A stretch of DNA of 64,000 bases from Acidovorax sp. 210-6 (GTDB lineage Bacteria > Pseudomonadota > Gammaproteobacteria > Burkholderiales > Burkholderiaceae_C): NCBI RefSeq assembly GCF_010020825.1, contig NZ_JAACJE010000001.1:682001-746000 (forward strand). The letters are read 5' to 3'. Every line of letters starts with the position of its first letter. The first letter of the stretch is position 1. The notes beneath the pieces were generated by a model. That model had not been told where the DNA came from. It was given only the letters and a program-made list of their open reading frames with translations, and made no database searches. The position numbers were made by a program, and so were the translations under genes. Below, in pieces: positions 49,397 to 58,980 of this stretch.

Positions 49397-50265
49397 GCGC
49401 GCGCCTGGGTGTCTGGTTCATGCAGCAGGTGCTGGCACGCCTGCCGCTGCCCATGTTGCGCGGCCTGGGTTGGGCCCTTGGTCGGGTGCTGTTTGTGCTG
49501 GCCGCCCCGCGCAGACGTGTGGCGCTGCGCAACCTGGAGCTGTGCTTTCCGCAGGCCACGCTGGCGCAGCGCAAGGTGTGGGCGCGTGAGACCTTTGTGG
49601 TGTTCTGCCAGACCTGGCTGGACCGCAGCTGGCTGTGGGCGGCTCCGCGCAGCGTGGTCGAGCAGCGGGTGCAACTGACGGGCGCGCTGCACGAACTGGA
49701 TGGCGACACGCCCACCATCATCTTTGCACCGCATTTCTATGGCATGGACGCTGGCGGTCTGGCGTTGCCACTGCGCACTTCGCGCGCGTTCACCTCGATT
49801 TTTTCCACCCATCCGGACCCGGATGTGGACGCCTGGTTCATGGCGGGGCGCCAGCGTTTTGGCGATGTGCGCATGCTCAACCGCAGCCAGGGGGTCAAGC
49901 CCATCATCTCGAATCTGCGCAAGGGGGGGCTGCTGTACCTGCTGTCGGACATGGATTTTGGCCGGGGCGAGTCTGTTTTTGTGCCATTTTTTGGTGTGCC
50001 CACGGCCACCGTGACCTCGCTCTCGCGCTTTGCCCGGTTGGGGCGGGCCAAGGTGCTGGGCATGTACACGCGCATGACGCCCACGGGCTACGTCGCCGAG
50101 CTCACCCCTGCCTGGGCGGATTTCCCCACCGAGGACGTTGAAGCCGATACCGCGCGCATGAACCGAGAGCTGGAGTCCGCCATTCTCACCATGCCGGGGC
50201 AGTACTACTGGGTGCACAAGCGGTTCAAGTCGCGGCCGGAGGGGGAGCCTTCGGTTTATCAGTGA
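49393..50265 (+). CDS. lpxL: LpxL/LpxM-type lipid A acyltransferase, second copy
   Basis: 290 residues. The HX4D acyltransferase motif is in FAPHFYGMDAGG, followed by GVKPIISNLRKGGLLYLLSD and DFGRGESVFVPFFGV. An N-terminal hydrophobic segment (LPMLRGLGWALGRVLFVLAA) anchors it. The start is set by ATGA overlap with the micro-ORF and GGAGG seven bases upstream. Together with the first copy it probably supplies the two secondary acyl chains of lipid A; which copy adds which is not evident. Confidence 0.9.
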   Translation: MSARLGVWFMQQVLARLPLPMLRGLGWALGRVLFVLAAPRRRVALRNLELCFPQATLAQRKVWARETFVVFCQTWLDRSWLWAAPRSVVEQRVQLTGALHELDGDTPTIIFAPHFYGMDAGGLALPLRTSRAFTSIFSTHPDPDVDAWFMAGRQRFGDVRMLNRSQGVKPIISNLRKGGLLYLLSDMDFGRGESVFVPFFGVPTATVTSLSRFARLGRAKVLGMYTRMTPTGYVAELTPAWADFPTEDVEADTARMNRELESAILTMPGQYYWVHKRFKSRPEGEPSVYQ

Positions 50266-50270
50266 TATTG

Positions 50271-50325
50271 GCTTCTAGCGCTTATTGGGTAAGCGCGGGT
50301 AGCTATTGTTTTGATAGTTTCTGCT
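50271..50325 (-). repeat. GCTATT-type dispersed repeat, minus orientation
   Basis: Reading the minus strand: ACTATCAAAACAATAGCTAC, then CCGCGCTTACCCAATAAGCG. It flanks palindromic element B on the left; no matching copy exists on the right side. Confidence 0.75.
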
Positions 50326-50348
50326 GTGGTTTTGGCTTTGCTGAGGGC

Positions 50349-50992
50349 GGCTGGCCGGGTCTCGCCCCGGCGGGCGAGGTACTTTTCTTTGCTTCGCCAA
50401 AGAAAAGTACCCAAAAGAAAGGCGACCCACAGTCTGCGACCCCCGCGCTACGCTACGGGGGCAAACCTGCGTTGGTGCGCTTGCGGGGTGCGCCGCATAA
50501 CTCACTGCGCGCCTGCGGCGCTCCGTTCGAACAAATGCGGCGAGTCAGATGACAAAGCATGCGCGCTTCGACGCGCATGCCCACCCCGCAAACGCCCCGC
50601 CGCAGGCGCAGCCATAAGGGGTTGAAAAGAACACGGGCCATCGCTGCGCTCGGCCCCGAAGAACGCAGGCGCTGCGCGCTGCGCATGCCAGGCCAAGCGC
50701 AGCGATGGCACGGAACCTGCCAAGCCCTTCTGCCCGTGCCGAGAAGCGCAGGGCGTGGGGCGGGCGTGTGCCGCAGGACACACGCCTTCGAGGCCTGACT
50801 TGCTGCGGTTGTCCGAACGAAGCTGCGTAGCAGCGCAGTGAGTTCCGCAGCACGCCCCGCGAACGAGCATCGCAGGCTGCCCCCGCGCGCAGCGTGGGGG
50901 TCACGGGCAGCAGGGTCGCCCTTTCTTTGCTTACTTTCTTTCGGCGAAGCGAAAGAAAGTGAGTCGCCCGCCGGGGCGAGACCCGGCCAGCC
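50349..50992. repeat. 644-bp non-coding giant-palindrome element, copy B
   Basis: This fills most of the 783-base gene-free stretch 50266-51048. By eye it is roughly 85-90 percent identical to copy A (15947-16581) and in the same orientation. Both ends read GGCTGGCCGGGTCTCGCC facing inward. The 9-bp hairpin GCATGCGCG/CGCGCATGC (50557-50580) keeps its stem while the loop differs from copy A (CTTCGA against CTGCGA). Other long internal pairings are less perfect than in copy A. No coding gene is supported inside. Confidence 0.85.
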
Positions 50993-51048
50993 AACTTCAA
51001 AAAACCAGCCGTCTCAGCCCCAGTGCCTACCAATCAAAAGCCAGAACA

Positions 51049-51957
51049 TCAACTGGCCAGCAAGAAATCACCCAGCGCCCGAACCAAGCGCTCAGGCTGC
51101 TCGTGCACCAGCCAGTGCGACGCTCCTGCCACCTGCTGCAATTGCAGCTTTGGCACCCAGCCCGGCAGGCCGTCCAACAGGCCAGGCAACAGCGCAGGAT
51201 CGTCCATGCCCCACAGCACCAGCGTAGGGACCGCCACCTGCAGCATGGACTCGGGCAGGCTCACCGCGGCAGCGCCAGGGTCGCCCTCGCGCGGCGGGCG
51301 CAGCGGGCTGGCGCGGTAGTAGTTGCAGGCGCCCGTCAAGCCCTGCTGCCACAGGGCGCGGTACTGCTGGCGCACTGCCTCGGTCAGCCAGGGAGGCGGC
51401 GTGCCGTCCGGGGCGTTGAAAAAGGCGAACAGGCGGCGGAAATCGTTCTCGGCCAGCAGTGCCTCGGCATCCGGGCGGCACAGGAAGTGCATGTACTGGC
51501 TGGCAGCCTGTTGTGCGGCGTTGTGTTGCAGCTCGCGCACAAAGGCGCCGGGATGGGGGGAGTTGACGATGGCCAGGCGGCGCAGCAGCTGCGGGTGCTG
51601 GTTGGCCAGGTTCCAGGCCACGGCGCCGCCCCAGTCGTGCGCCACCAGGCATTCCAGGGGCGTGCCTTCGCCGCATTCGGCGGCAATCAGGGCGGCCAGG
51701 TCCTGCACCAGAAACTTGGGGCGGTAGGCCGCCACGTCCGTCGGGCTGCTGGATGCGCCAAAGCCCCGCAGGTAGGGCGCCACGCAGCGGTAGCCGCCGT
51801 GCGCGGGTTGGGCGAAATGATCGAGCAGGCCGTCCCAGATGAAGGCACCTTCGGGAAAGCCGTGCAGGAACAGCAGCACGGGCCGGCCGCGCTCACCAGC
51901 CGTGTGGCAGTGCAGGCGGGTGCCGTGGGGCAGGGTGATATCGATACGAGCGCTCAT
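51049..51957 (-). CDS. Alpha/beta hydrolase, epoxide-hydrolase/haloalkane-dehalogenase-like
   Basis: 302 residues. The oxyanion region is FLHGFPEGAFIWD, the nucleophile elbow is VAHDWGGAVAW (an Asp nucleophile, as in epoxide hydrolases and dehalogenases), and the late His is in GASHWLVHEQPE. The acid residue is probably in WGMDDPALLPG. It has no signal peptide, so it is cytoplasmic. The substrate is unknown. It stands alone between palindromic element B and a GCTATT repeat. Confidence 0.87.
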   Translation of the reverse strand: MSARIDITLPHGTRLHCHTAGERGRPVLLFLHGFPEGAFIWDGLLDHFAQPAHGGYRCVAPYLRGFGASSSPTDVAAYRPKFLVQDLAALIAAECGEGTPLECLVAHDWGGAVAWNLANQHPQLLRRLAIVNSPHPGAFVRELQHNAAQQAASQYMHFLCRPDAEALLAENDFRRLFAFFNAPDGTPPPWLTEAVRQQYRALWQQGLTGACNYYRASPLRPPREGDPGAAAVSLPESMLQVAVPTLVLWGMDDPALLPGLLDGLPGWVPKLQLQQVAGASHWLVHEQPERLVRALGDFLLAS

Positions 51958-51959
51958 GA

Positions 51960-52022
51960 TGCTATAAAAATAATAGCTGCTAGCGCTTTATTTGTAAGCG
52001 CCAGCGGCCAGTTTCATTGCAA
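51960..52022 (+). repeat. GCTATT-type dispersed repeat, intergenic
   Basis: GCTATAAAAATAATAGCTGC, then TAGCGCTTTATTTGTAAGCG. It lies immediately upstream of the hydrolase gene and downstream of engB, so it occupies the hydrolase promoter region. Confidence 0.8.
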
Positions 52023-52048
52023 ACCGCTGCGCCTGCCGATGCGCTGAC

Positions 52049-52804
52049 TCAGTCGGAGCCAGCCTCGGTTGCGTGGCCAGCCTCGGTTGCGGGGTCGGCC
52101 TCGGGGTCGGTGCTGGCTTGGGTGTCGGCGGCCGGTGCCGGGTGGGCCCACTGCCACAGGAGCTGTGCGGTTTCTTCCACGCCCTGTTTCTTGAGCGCGG
52201 AGAACATCTTCACCTCGCCGCCGCCTGCTTGCAGTCGCGCAATCGACAGCGCCTTGGCCTGCTCGGCGCGCGTGAGCTTGTCGGCCTTGGTCAACAGCAC
52301 CAGGAACTTCAGCCCTTCCTCGACACGCGGGCGCACCACTTCGAGCAGCGCCTCGTCCAGCTCGGTCAGGCCCAGGCGTGGGTCGCACAGCAGCACGATG
52401 CCGGTGAGGCTGGGGCGGCTGACGAGGTAGTTCACCATCACCTGTTGCCAGCGCACCTTGTCCGAGCGCGAGACGGCGGCGTAGCCGTAGCCGGGCAGGT
52501 CGGCCAGCACGGCGTCCGTCTGGTTCTGGCGGCCGAGCGAGAACAGGTTGATGTGCTGCGTGCGGCCGGGCTTCTTGGACGCGAAGGCGAGCTGCTTTTG
52601 CTGCGTCAGCGTGTTGATGCAGGTGGACTTGCCCGCGTTGGAGCGGCCCACAAAGGCGATCTCGGGCACATCGACGGCGGGCAGTTGGTGCAGTTGTGCC
52701 GCCGTGGTGAGGAAGCGCGCCGTGTGCATCCAGCCCAGGGCGGAGCGGGCGTCGCCGCTGGTGGCGGGGGCGTCGGTGGGGGGCGTGGAAACGGTGCGTG
52801 TCAT
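52049..52804 (-). CDS. engB: Ribosome biogenesis GTPase YihA/EngB
   Basis: 251 residues. GTPase motifs are IAFVGRSNAGKSTCINTL (G1), ADLPGYGYA (G3) and LLTKADKL (G4). EngB helps assemble the large ribosomal subunit. The C-terminal 30 residues are an added Ala/Glu/Asp-rich tail with repeated ATEAG, which other EngB proteins lack. It is divergent from the cytochrome c4 gene, 73 bases away. Confidence 0.95.
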   Translation of the reverse strand: MTRTVSTPPTDAPATSGDARSALGWMHTARFLTTAAQLHQLPAVDVPEIAFVGRSNAGKSTCINTLTQQKQLAFASKKPGRTQHINLFSLGRQNQTDAVLADLPGYGYAAVSRSDKVRWQQVMVNYLVSRPSLTGIVLLCDPRLGLTELDEALLEVVRPRVEEGLKFLVLLTKADKLTRAEQAKALSIARLQAGGGEVKMFSALKKQGVEETAQLLWQWAHPAPAADTQASTDPEADPATEAGHATEAGSD

Positions 52805-52811
52805 GGATCAA

Positions 52812-52840
52812 TTGGTGGGGGCGGAGTCGCATTGTAGAAT
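52812..52840 (+). promoter_or_regulatory. Sigma-70 promoter of cytochrome c4
   Basis: TTGGTG (52812-52817) and TAGAAT (52835-52840) are separated by 17 bases. Transcription would begin about 30 bases before the start codon. Confidence 0.6.
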
Positions 52841-52877
52841 CGCGGGGTTTTGCGCCACCATTAACAAGACCCCCGAT

Positions 52878-53507
52878 ATGAAGTTGCTAGCCCCCCTGCT
52901 CATGGCTGCCGCGCTGGCAGCGCCCGCCACCGCCGCCTTTGCTGCTGGTCCCGCGCCCGCCCAGGCCAAGCCCGACCTGGAAAAGGGTGCCGCCAGCTTT
53001 GGCACGGTCTGCGTGGCCTGCCACGCCGAAGACGGCAATGCCCCGTTGGCCGAAAACCCCAAGCTGGCCCAACAGCACCCTGAATACCTGGTCAAGCAGC
53101 TGCAGGAATTCAAGAGCGGCAAGCGCGAGAGCGCCGTCATGCAGGGCTTTGCTTCCATGCTCGAAGAGCAGGACATGAAGAACATTGCCGCCTGGCTGGC
53201 CACCAAGCCTGCCAAGCCCGGCGAAGCCACCGACAAGGCCTTGGTTGCACTGGGAGAGCGCATCTATCGCGGCGGCATTGCCGATCGCAACATCGCCGCT
53301 TGCGCTGCCTGCCACAGCCCGAACGGTGCCGGCATTCCTGCGCAGTACCCGCGCCTGGCAGGCCAGCATGCGGCCTACACCGAAACGCAGCTCAAGGCGT
53401 TCCGTGACGGCGTGCGCAAGAACAACCTCCAGATGACCGGCGTGGCAGCCAAGCTCAACGACCGCGAGATCAAGGCGGTGGCGGACTACATCGCCGGCCT
53501 GCGCTGA
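52878..53507 (+). CDS. Cytochrome c4 (di-haem, periplasmic)
   Basis: 209 residues with a cleavable signal peptide (LLMAAALAAPATAAFAA). Two haem sites are CVACHAEDGN and CAACHSPNGAG, each in a cytochrome c domain of about 90 residues, with likely Met ligands in VMQGFASM and NLQMTGVA. Cytochrome c4 passes electrons to terminal oxidases. It is followed by a strong terminator, then by the ResB-CcsA haem attachment genes that would mature it. Confidence 0.93.
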   Translation: MKLLAPLLMAAALAAPATAAFAAGPAPAQAKPDLEKGAASFGTVCVACHAEDGNAPLAENPKLAQQHPEYLVKQLQEFKSGKRESAVMQGFASMLEEQDMKNIAAWLATKPAKPGEATDKALVALGERIYRGGIADRNIAACAACHSPNGAGIPAQYPRLAGQHAAYTETQLKAFRDGVRKNNLQMTGVAAKLNDREIKAVADYIAGLR

Positions 53508-53571
53508 TCCCCATCCCGCCCGGCCCCGCAGGGCCGGAGGGAACCAATTGCTGGACTACAAGCACTAAAGC

Positions 53572-53606
53572 GGGCGGGGCCATCCAAGGATGGTCCCGCC
53601 CTTTTT
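53572..53606 (+). terminator. Rho-independent terminator of cytochrome c4
   Basis: A 14-bp stem (53572-53585 with 53588-53601, one G-U pair) with a 2-base spacer is followed by five T. It lies 64 bases past the stop. An ATG within it (53590) opens the resB frame but is unlikely to be the start. Confidence 0.88.
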
Positions 53607-53631
53607 CATTCGGCGCTGCATACTCCCTTCC

Positions 53632-55791
53632 ATGTCTGAAACCACCCAAGGCGTGCGCATCCGTACCGGCTCGCAGACGCTGCGCACCAGCATCGAACTG
53701 TTGTCCTCGATGCGTTTTGCCATTGCCTTGCTCACGGTGATCTGCATCGCCTCGGTGATCGGCACAGTCCTCAAGCAGCATGAGCCCACCATCAACTATG
53801 TGAACCAGTTTGGTCCGTTCTGGGCCAAGCTGTTTGCCACGCTGCAGCTCAACGCGGTGTACAGCGCCTGGTGGTTCCTGGTGATCCTGGCGTTCCTGGT
53901 CATCAGCACCTCGCTGTGCATCGTGCGCAACACGCCCAAGATTCTGGCGGACCTGCGCACCTACAAGGAAAACATCCGCGAACAGAACCTGCGTGCCTTT
54001 CACCACAAGGCCGAGGCCACGCTGGCGCAGGATGCTGCGACCGAAGCGCGGCGCATCGGCCAGATGCTGGCGGGCGGGGGCTGGAAGGTCAAGCTCCAGC
54101 AGCGCGACACCGCTGCGGGCCCTGGCACGGGCTGGATGGTGGCGGCCAAGGCCGGTGCGGCCAACAAGATTGGCTACATCGCAGCCCACAGTGCCATCGT
54201 GCTGATCTGCCTGGGGGGGCTGTTCGATGGCGACCTGGTCGTGCGCGCGCAGATGTGGTTCAACGGCAAGTCCACCTTTGCGGGTGGCGGCATGATTGCC
54301 GACGTGCCCGCCGCGCACCGGCTGGCGGCCACCAACCCCACCTTCCGGGGCAATCTGATGGTGACCGAGGGAACGCAGTCGAGCACCGCCATCCTGAGCC
54401 AGTCGGACGGCATTCTGGTGCAGGAGCTGCCGTTCTCGCTGGAGCTCAAGAAGTTCATCATCGAACATTACGAATCGGGCATGCCCAAGCTGTTCGCCAG
54501 CGACGTGGTCATCCACGACAAGGCCACGGGAGAGAAGACCGAGCAACGCATCGAGGTCAATCACCCTGCGCGTTTCAAGGGCATCGAGATCTACCAGTCG
54601 GGGTTCGACGACGGGGGCTCCTCGGTCACGCTCAGCGCCCTGCCCATGGTGCCCAAGGCCTCGGGTTTCGAAGTGCAGGGGGTGATTGGCGGCCGAGCCC
54701 AGCCGCTGAAGGACACGGGCGGCGAACCGCTGGCGCTGGAACTGGTGTCCCTGCGCACCATCAACGTCGAGAATTTCAGCGACAGCGGGGAAAAGACCTC
54801 ATCGGGCGCGGATGTGCGCAAGGTGGATCTGGGGGCGTCCATCGGTGCGCGCATGGGCGCGGCCAACAAGACTGCGAAAAACAAAGACCTGCGCAATGTC
54901 GGCCCCAGCATTGGCTACAAGCTGCGTGATGCGGCAGGGCAGGCGCGGGAGTACCACAACTACATGCTGCCCGTGGACATGGGCGACGGCAATCCGCCGG
55001 TGTTCCTCCTGGGGGTGCGCGAGAGCCAAGCAGAAACCTTCCGCTACCTGCGTGTGCCTGTGGATGAGCAAGGGGGTATCGACGGTTTCATGCGCATGCG
55101 CCTTGCGCTGCAGGACCCGGCCGCGCGCGAGCAGGCCGTGTTGCGCTATGCGACCCAGGCCATGGAGGGTGGGCGCAAGGAAATGGTGGAGCAGCTGGCG
55201 CAGTCGGCGTCCCGCACACTGGCACTCTACGCCGGTGGCCCGGACGAAGATGGCCAGTACATCGGCGGCTTGCCCGCGATTGCCCGCTTCCTGGAAAAGA
55301 ATGTCCCCGAGGCCGAACGCGAGCGGGCCAGCGAGGTGCTGGTGCGTATCCTCAACGGTGCCTTGTACGAACTGGCCCAGCTCACGCGCCAGCAGGCCGG
55401 ACTCAAGCCGCTGGAGTCCAATGAGCAGACCCTGGCCTTCATGACGCAGATGGTGGTGGCCTTGAGCGATGCGCAGATCTACCCTGCGCCCGTGGTGCTG
55501 GCGCTCAAGGACTTCACACAGGTGCAGGCCAGCGTGTTTGAGGTGGCGCGCGCACCGGGCAAGAACATCGTGTATCTGGGCTGTGCCCTGCTGATCGTCG
55601 GCATCTTCGCCATGCTCTACATCCGCGAGCGGCGCGTCTGGGTCTGGGTCAAGCCACACGATGGGGGCGCGCACGCCACCATGGCGCTGTCCACCAACCG
55701 CAAGACAATGGATGGCGACCGCGAGTTCGCCCAACTGACCGAGAAACTCATCGGGGTCGCACCGACGTCCCGCCATGGAGGCTCCACATGA
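53632..55791 (+). CDS. resB: Cytochrome c biogenesis protein ResB (System II)
   Basis: 719 residues from ATG 53632 (MSETTQGVRIRTG); the earlier ATG 53590 lies in the terminator. Three N-terminal membrane segments (about 25-175; MRFAIALLTVICIASVIGTVL), a large periplasmic domain, and a last helix near residue 650 match ResB/Ccs1. ResB and CcsA export haem and attach it to apocytochromes. It overlaps ccsA by ATGA. Confidence 0.94.
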   Translation: MSETTQGVRIRTGSQTLRTSIELLSSMRFAIALLTVICIASVIGTVLKQHEPTINYVNQFGPFWAKLFATLQLNAVYSAWWFLVILAFLVISTSLCIVRNTPKILADLRTYKENIREQNLRAFHHKAEATLAQDAATEARRIGQMLAGGGWKVKLQQRDTAAGPGTGWMVAAKAGAANKIGYIAAHSAIVLICLGGLFDGDLVVRAQMWFNGKSTFAGGGMIADVPAAHRLAATNPTFRGNLMVTEGTQSSTAILSQSDGILVQELPFSLELKKFIIEHYESGMPKLFASDVVIHDKATGEKTEQRIEVNHPARFKGIEIYQSGFDDGGSSVTLSALPMVPKASGFEVQGVIGGRAQPLKDTGGEPLALELVSLRTINVENFSDSGEKTSSGADVRKVDLGASIGARMGAANKTAKNKDLRNVGPSIGYKLRDAAGQAREYHNYMLPVDMGDGNPPVFLLGVRESQAETFRYLRVPVDEQGGIDGFMRMRLALQDPAAREQAVLRYATQAMEGGRKEMVEQLAQSASRTLALYAGGPDEDGQYIGGLPAIARFLEKNVPEAERERASEVLVRILNGALYELAQLTRQQAGLKPLESNEQTLAFMTQMVVALSDAQIYPAPVVLALKDFTQVQASVFEVARAPGKNIVYLGCALLIVGIFAMLYIRERRVWVWVKPHDGGAHATMALSTNRKTMDGDREFAQLTEKLIGVAPTSRHGGST

Positions 55792-57125
55792 ACACCGCAA
55801 CCACCACCACGGTGACCCTCAACGAGGGATTCTTCGCACGCCGGAATTGGCTGGACTGGCTGTTTGCCGCCATCGTGGTGGCGGGCGGGCTGTTCGCGCT
55901 GCAGCGCTACGCAGCCTACATGGATGTGTACGAGAAAGGCATTCTGCTGGGCTCCATCCCCGGCGCGATCTGGTTGGGCTGGTTCTGGCGCCCGCTGCGC
56001 ACCCTGATGCTGGTGGTGGCTGCGCTGTCGCTGATGGCCATCGGCCTGTACCAGCAGGACGGTGCAGGCAGTCTGGAGCGCGCCGAGGCGGTGTTCGGTC
56101 TCAAGTATTTCCTCTCCAGCCAGTCCGCCATCCTGTGGATGAGCGTGGTTTTCTTCATGAGCACGATCTTCTACTGGATCGGCATGTTCTCGCGCGGCGA
56201 GGGCAGCACCCTGTCACTGCTGGGTTCGCGGCTGGCCTGGGTGGCGGTGGCCATGGCGCTGATTGGCACCATGGTGCGCTGGTATGAGAGCTACCTGCTG
56301 GGCCCTGACGTGGGCCACATTCCGGTGAGCAACCTCTACGAGGTGTTCGTGATGTTCTGCTGGATGACGGCGCTGTTCTACCTGTACTACGAGGAGCAGT
56401 ACCAGACGCGCTCGCTGGGCGCCTTCGTGATGCTGGTGGTGAGCGCGGCCGTGGGTTTCCTGCTCTGGTACACCGTGGTGCGCGAGGCGCATGAGATCCA
56501 GCCGCTGGTGCCTGCGCTCAAGAGTTGGTGGATGAAGCTGCATGTGCCGGCCAACTTTATCGGCTACGGTACCTTCGCGCTGTCGGCGATGGTGGCTTTT
56601 GCCTACCTCATCAAGCAACAGGCGGGCGAGACGCGCTGGTACAAGCTGGCACCGCTGTGGCTGCTGGGTGTGGTGCTGTGCTTCGAGCCCCTGGTGTTCC
56701 GCCAGGGTTCCACCGAAGCGGGCAGTAGCTACTGGATGGTGTATTTCGGTGTGTCCGCGCTCATCGTCGGGGCCATTCTTGCGGGTCGCCGCCGCATTGG
56801 CGAGCGCCTGCCGTCCTTCGAGGTGCTCGACGATGTGATGTACAAGTCCATCGCCGTGGGCTTTGCCTTCTTCACCATTGCCACGGTGCTGGGCGCGCTC
56901 TGGGCCGCCGAGGCCTGGGGCGGCTACTGGAGCTGGGACCCGAAGGAAACCTGGGCACTGATCGTCTGGCTCAACTACGCCGCCTGGCTGCACATGCGCC
57001 TGATGAAAGGGCTGCGCGGCACGGTGTCGGCCTGGTGGGCGCTGGTGGGGCTGGTGGTGACCACCTTCGCCTTCCTCGGCGTCAACATGTTCCTCAGCGG
57101 GCTGCACAGCTACGGCAACCTGTGA
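55788..57125 (+). CDS. ccsA: Cytochrome c biogenesis protein CcsA/CcsB (haem-handling, WWD domain)
   Basis: 445 residues with about ten membrane segments. The tryptophan-rich haem motif is WGGYWSWDPKETWALIVWL, with conserved His in WMKLHVPANFIGY and the C-terminal LSGLHSYGNL. It is the partner of the coupled ResB gene in System II cytochrome c maturation. Three cytochrome c genes in this window are obvious clients. Confidence 0.95.
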   Translation: MNTATTTTVTLNEGFFARRNWLDWLFAAIVVAGGLFALQRYAAYMDVYEKGILLGSIPGAIWLGWFWRPLRTLMLVVAALSLMAIGLYQQDGAGSLERAEAVFGLKYFLSSQSAILWMSVVFFMSTIFYWIGMFSRGEGSTLSLLGSRLAWVAVAMALIGTMVRWYESYLLGPDVGHIPVSNLYEVFVMFCWMTALFYLYYEEQYQTRSLGAFVMLVVSAAVGFLLWYTVVREAHEIQPLVPALKSWWMKLHVPANFIGYGTFALSAMVAFAYLIKQQAGETRWYKLAPLWLLGVVLCFEPLVFRQGSTEAGSSYWMVYFGVSALIVGAILAGRRRIGERLPSFEVLDDVMYKSIAVGFAFFTIATVLGALWAAEAWGGYWSWDPKETWALIVWLNYAAWLHMRLMKGLRGTVSAWWALVGLVVTTFAFLGVNMFLSGLHSYGNL

Positions 57126-57256
57126 TGTAGGGTTTTGCACAGCCCTGGGCAACGCCCTGGTCTCCTGCGCTGTAACCTGCAGCGCTGGCGGTACGAATAG
57201 CCATGCAGGGCATTGTGCCGCTGCGATGCCGTCCACACCGCTGTTGGGAGTTCGCC

Positions 57257-58255
57257 ATGTCTCGCTTGCACCGTGACCGAGGGTTCACGCACCCCATTCC
57301 TTCGGAAATCACCCCCCGTACCGTGTACGAGGAGCGTCGCCGCGTTTTGCAGACCCTGGCCCTGGGTGGCGCAGGGGCTGCGCTCGCGGCCTGGGCCGGG
57401 CGCGATGCGCTGGCGCAGGCCGCCACGCGCCCTGGCAAGCTGGCTGCTCTGGCTGCAGCCCCTTCGGCCGTGCCCGGCGCCAGCACGCTGGACAAGCCGA
57501 CGTCCTACCAGGACGCCAGCACCTACAACAACTTCTACGAGTTCGGCACCGACAAGGCCGATCCTGCACGCAATGCCCATACGCTCAAGACCGACCCCTG
57601 GGCCGTGGAGGTGGAGGGGCTGGTGAAGAAACCGGGCAAGTACGCACTGGAAGATTTGCTGCGCCTCAACGCGCAGGAAGAGCGCATCTACCGCCTGCGG
57701 TGCGTGGAGGGCTGGTCGATGGTGATCCCCTGGGTCGGCTATTCGCTGTCTGAGCTGGTCCGGCGCGTGGAGCCGCTGGGCAGCGCGAAATATGTGGAGT
57801 TTTTGACCCTGGCGGACAAGGCGCGCATGCCTTTCCTGGGTTCGCGCGTGCTCGACTGGCCTTACGTTGAGGGCCTGCGCCTGGATGAGGCCATGCACCC
57901 GCTGACGTTGCTGGCTTTTGGCATGTATGGCGAGGTGCTGCCGAACCAGAATGGCGCGCCGGTGCGCCTGGTGGTGCCCTGGAAGTACGGGTTCAAGAGC
58001 GCCAAGAGCATCGTGAAGATCCGCTTCACCGAAAAGGAGCCTGCCACCGCCTGGAACAAGGCAGCACCGCAGGAGTACGGCTTCTATTCCAACGTGAACC
58101 CGTTGGTGGACCACCCGCGCTGGAGCCAGGCCACGGAGCGGCGCATTGGCGAGGATGGCTTGTTCGCCAAGAAGCGCAAGACCTTGATGTTCAACGGCTA
58201 TGAAGCGCAGGTGGGTCAGCTCTATTCGGGGATGGACCTGCGCAAGTTCTTCTGA
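57257..58255 (+). CDS. msrP: Protein-methionine-sulfoxide reductase catalytic subunit MsrP (YedY)
   Basis: 332 residues from ATG 57257, with GGGAG upstream. A twin-arginine signal ([20 protein letters not shown]) exports the folded molybdopterin protein. The molybdenum-ligand Cys is in [15 protein letters not shown]. It repairs oxidised methionines of periplasmic proteins, with electrons from MsrQ, which follows after 20 bases. The length matches the family. Confidence 0.95.
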   Translation: MSRLHRDRGFTHPIPSEITPRTVYEERRRVLQTLALGGAGAALAAWAGRDALAQAATRPGKLAALAAAPSAVPGASTLDKPTSYQDASTYNNFYEFGTDKADPARNAHTLKTDPWAVEVEGLVKKPGKYALEDLLRLNAQEERIYRLRCVEGWSMVIPWVGYSLSELVRRVEPLGSAKYVEFLTLADKARMPFLGSRVLDWPYVEGLRLDEAMHPLTLLAFGMYGEVLPNQNGAPVRLVVPWKYGFKSAKSIVKIRFTEKEPATAWNKAAPQEYGFYSNVNPLVDHPRWSQATERRIGEDGLFAKKRKTLMFNGYEAQVGQLYSGMDLRKFF

Positions 58256-58275
58256 GCACCGGCCGGTCTGTGGGC

Positions 58276-58914
58276 ATGAACAGGTTCTTGCTGCACTGGG
58301 CTGCCAAGCCCGTCGTGTTTCTCCTGGCGACGGGGCCGACCGTCTGGCTGGTGCTGGCTGCGGCGGCCGACCTGCTGGGCGCCAACCCTGCACAGGCGCT
58401 GATCCGCTCGCTCGGGGACTGGACGCTGCGCATGCTGTGCCTGGTGCTGGCCGTCACGCCGCTGCGGGTGTGGACGGGCTGGTCCGCGCTGGCCCGGTTC
58501 CGGCGCATGCTTGGGCTGTTCGTATTCTTCTATGCGCTGCTGCACCTGCTGGCCTATGCCTGGTTCGACATGGGCTTCGACGGCGGCGAGACCCTGCGGG
58601 ACATTGCCAAGCGGCCCTTCATCCTGGTGGGGGTGCTGGCATTCCTGCTGCTGGCCGTGTTGGCCGCGACCTCGTTTGATCGGGCGATCCGCGGGTTGGG
58701 TGGCAAACGCTGGCGTGCCTTGCACCGCGCGGTGTACGCCGTGGCGATCCTCGCGGTGCTGCACTTCTACTGGATGCGCGCTGGCAAGAACGACTTTGCC
58801 GAGGTGCTGGTTTATGGCGTCCTCCTCGCGATGCTGCTGGGCTGGCGCGTATGGCACCAGTGGCGCCGCCGCCGCATTGAGGCGGCGCAACGGCACGCCG
58901 TCAGTGTGCACTGA
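58276..58914 (+). CDS. msrQ: Haem-binding membrane subunit MsrQ (YedZ)
   Basis: 212 residues; ATG 58276 is preferred over GTG 58270. About six membrane helices of the ferric-reductase type carry haem-ligand His residues in YALLHLLAYAW, WRALHRAVYAV and AVLHFYWM. It passes quinol electrons to MsrP. It forms an operon with msrP. Confidence 0.93.
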   Translation: MNRFLLHWAAKPVVFLLATGPTVWLVLAAAADLLGANPAQALIRSLGDWTLRMLCLVLAVTPLRVWTGWSALARFRRMLGLFVFFYALLHLLAYAWFDMGFDGGETLRDIAKRPFILVGVLAFLLLAVLAATSFDRAIRGLGGKRWRALHRAVYAVAILAVLHFYWMRAGKNDFAEVLVYGVLLAMLLGWRVWHQWRRRRIEAAQRHAVSVH

Positions 58915-58980
58915 TTGCTATATTATTGATAGCGCTTTGCGCTTATTGGATAAGCGCTAGAGCCATTTTTCATTAGGAAT
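58915..58980 (+). repeat. GCTATT-type dispersed repeat, intergenic
   Basis: TTGCTATATTATTGATAGCG, then CTTTGCGCTTATTGGATAAG and GCGCTAGAGCCATTTTTCAT. It separates convergent msrQ and the di-iron protein gene, and its tail reaches that gene's stop. Confidence 0.8.
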
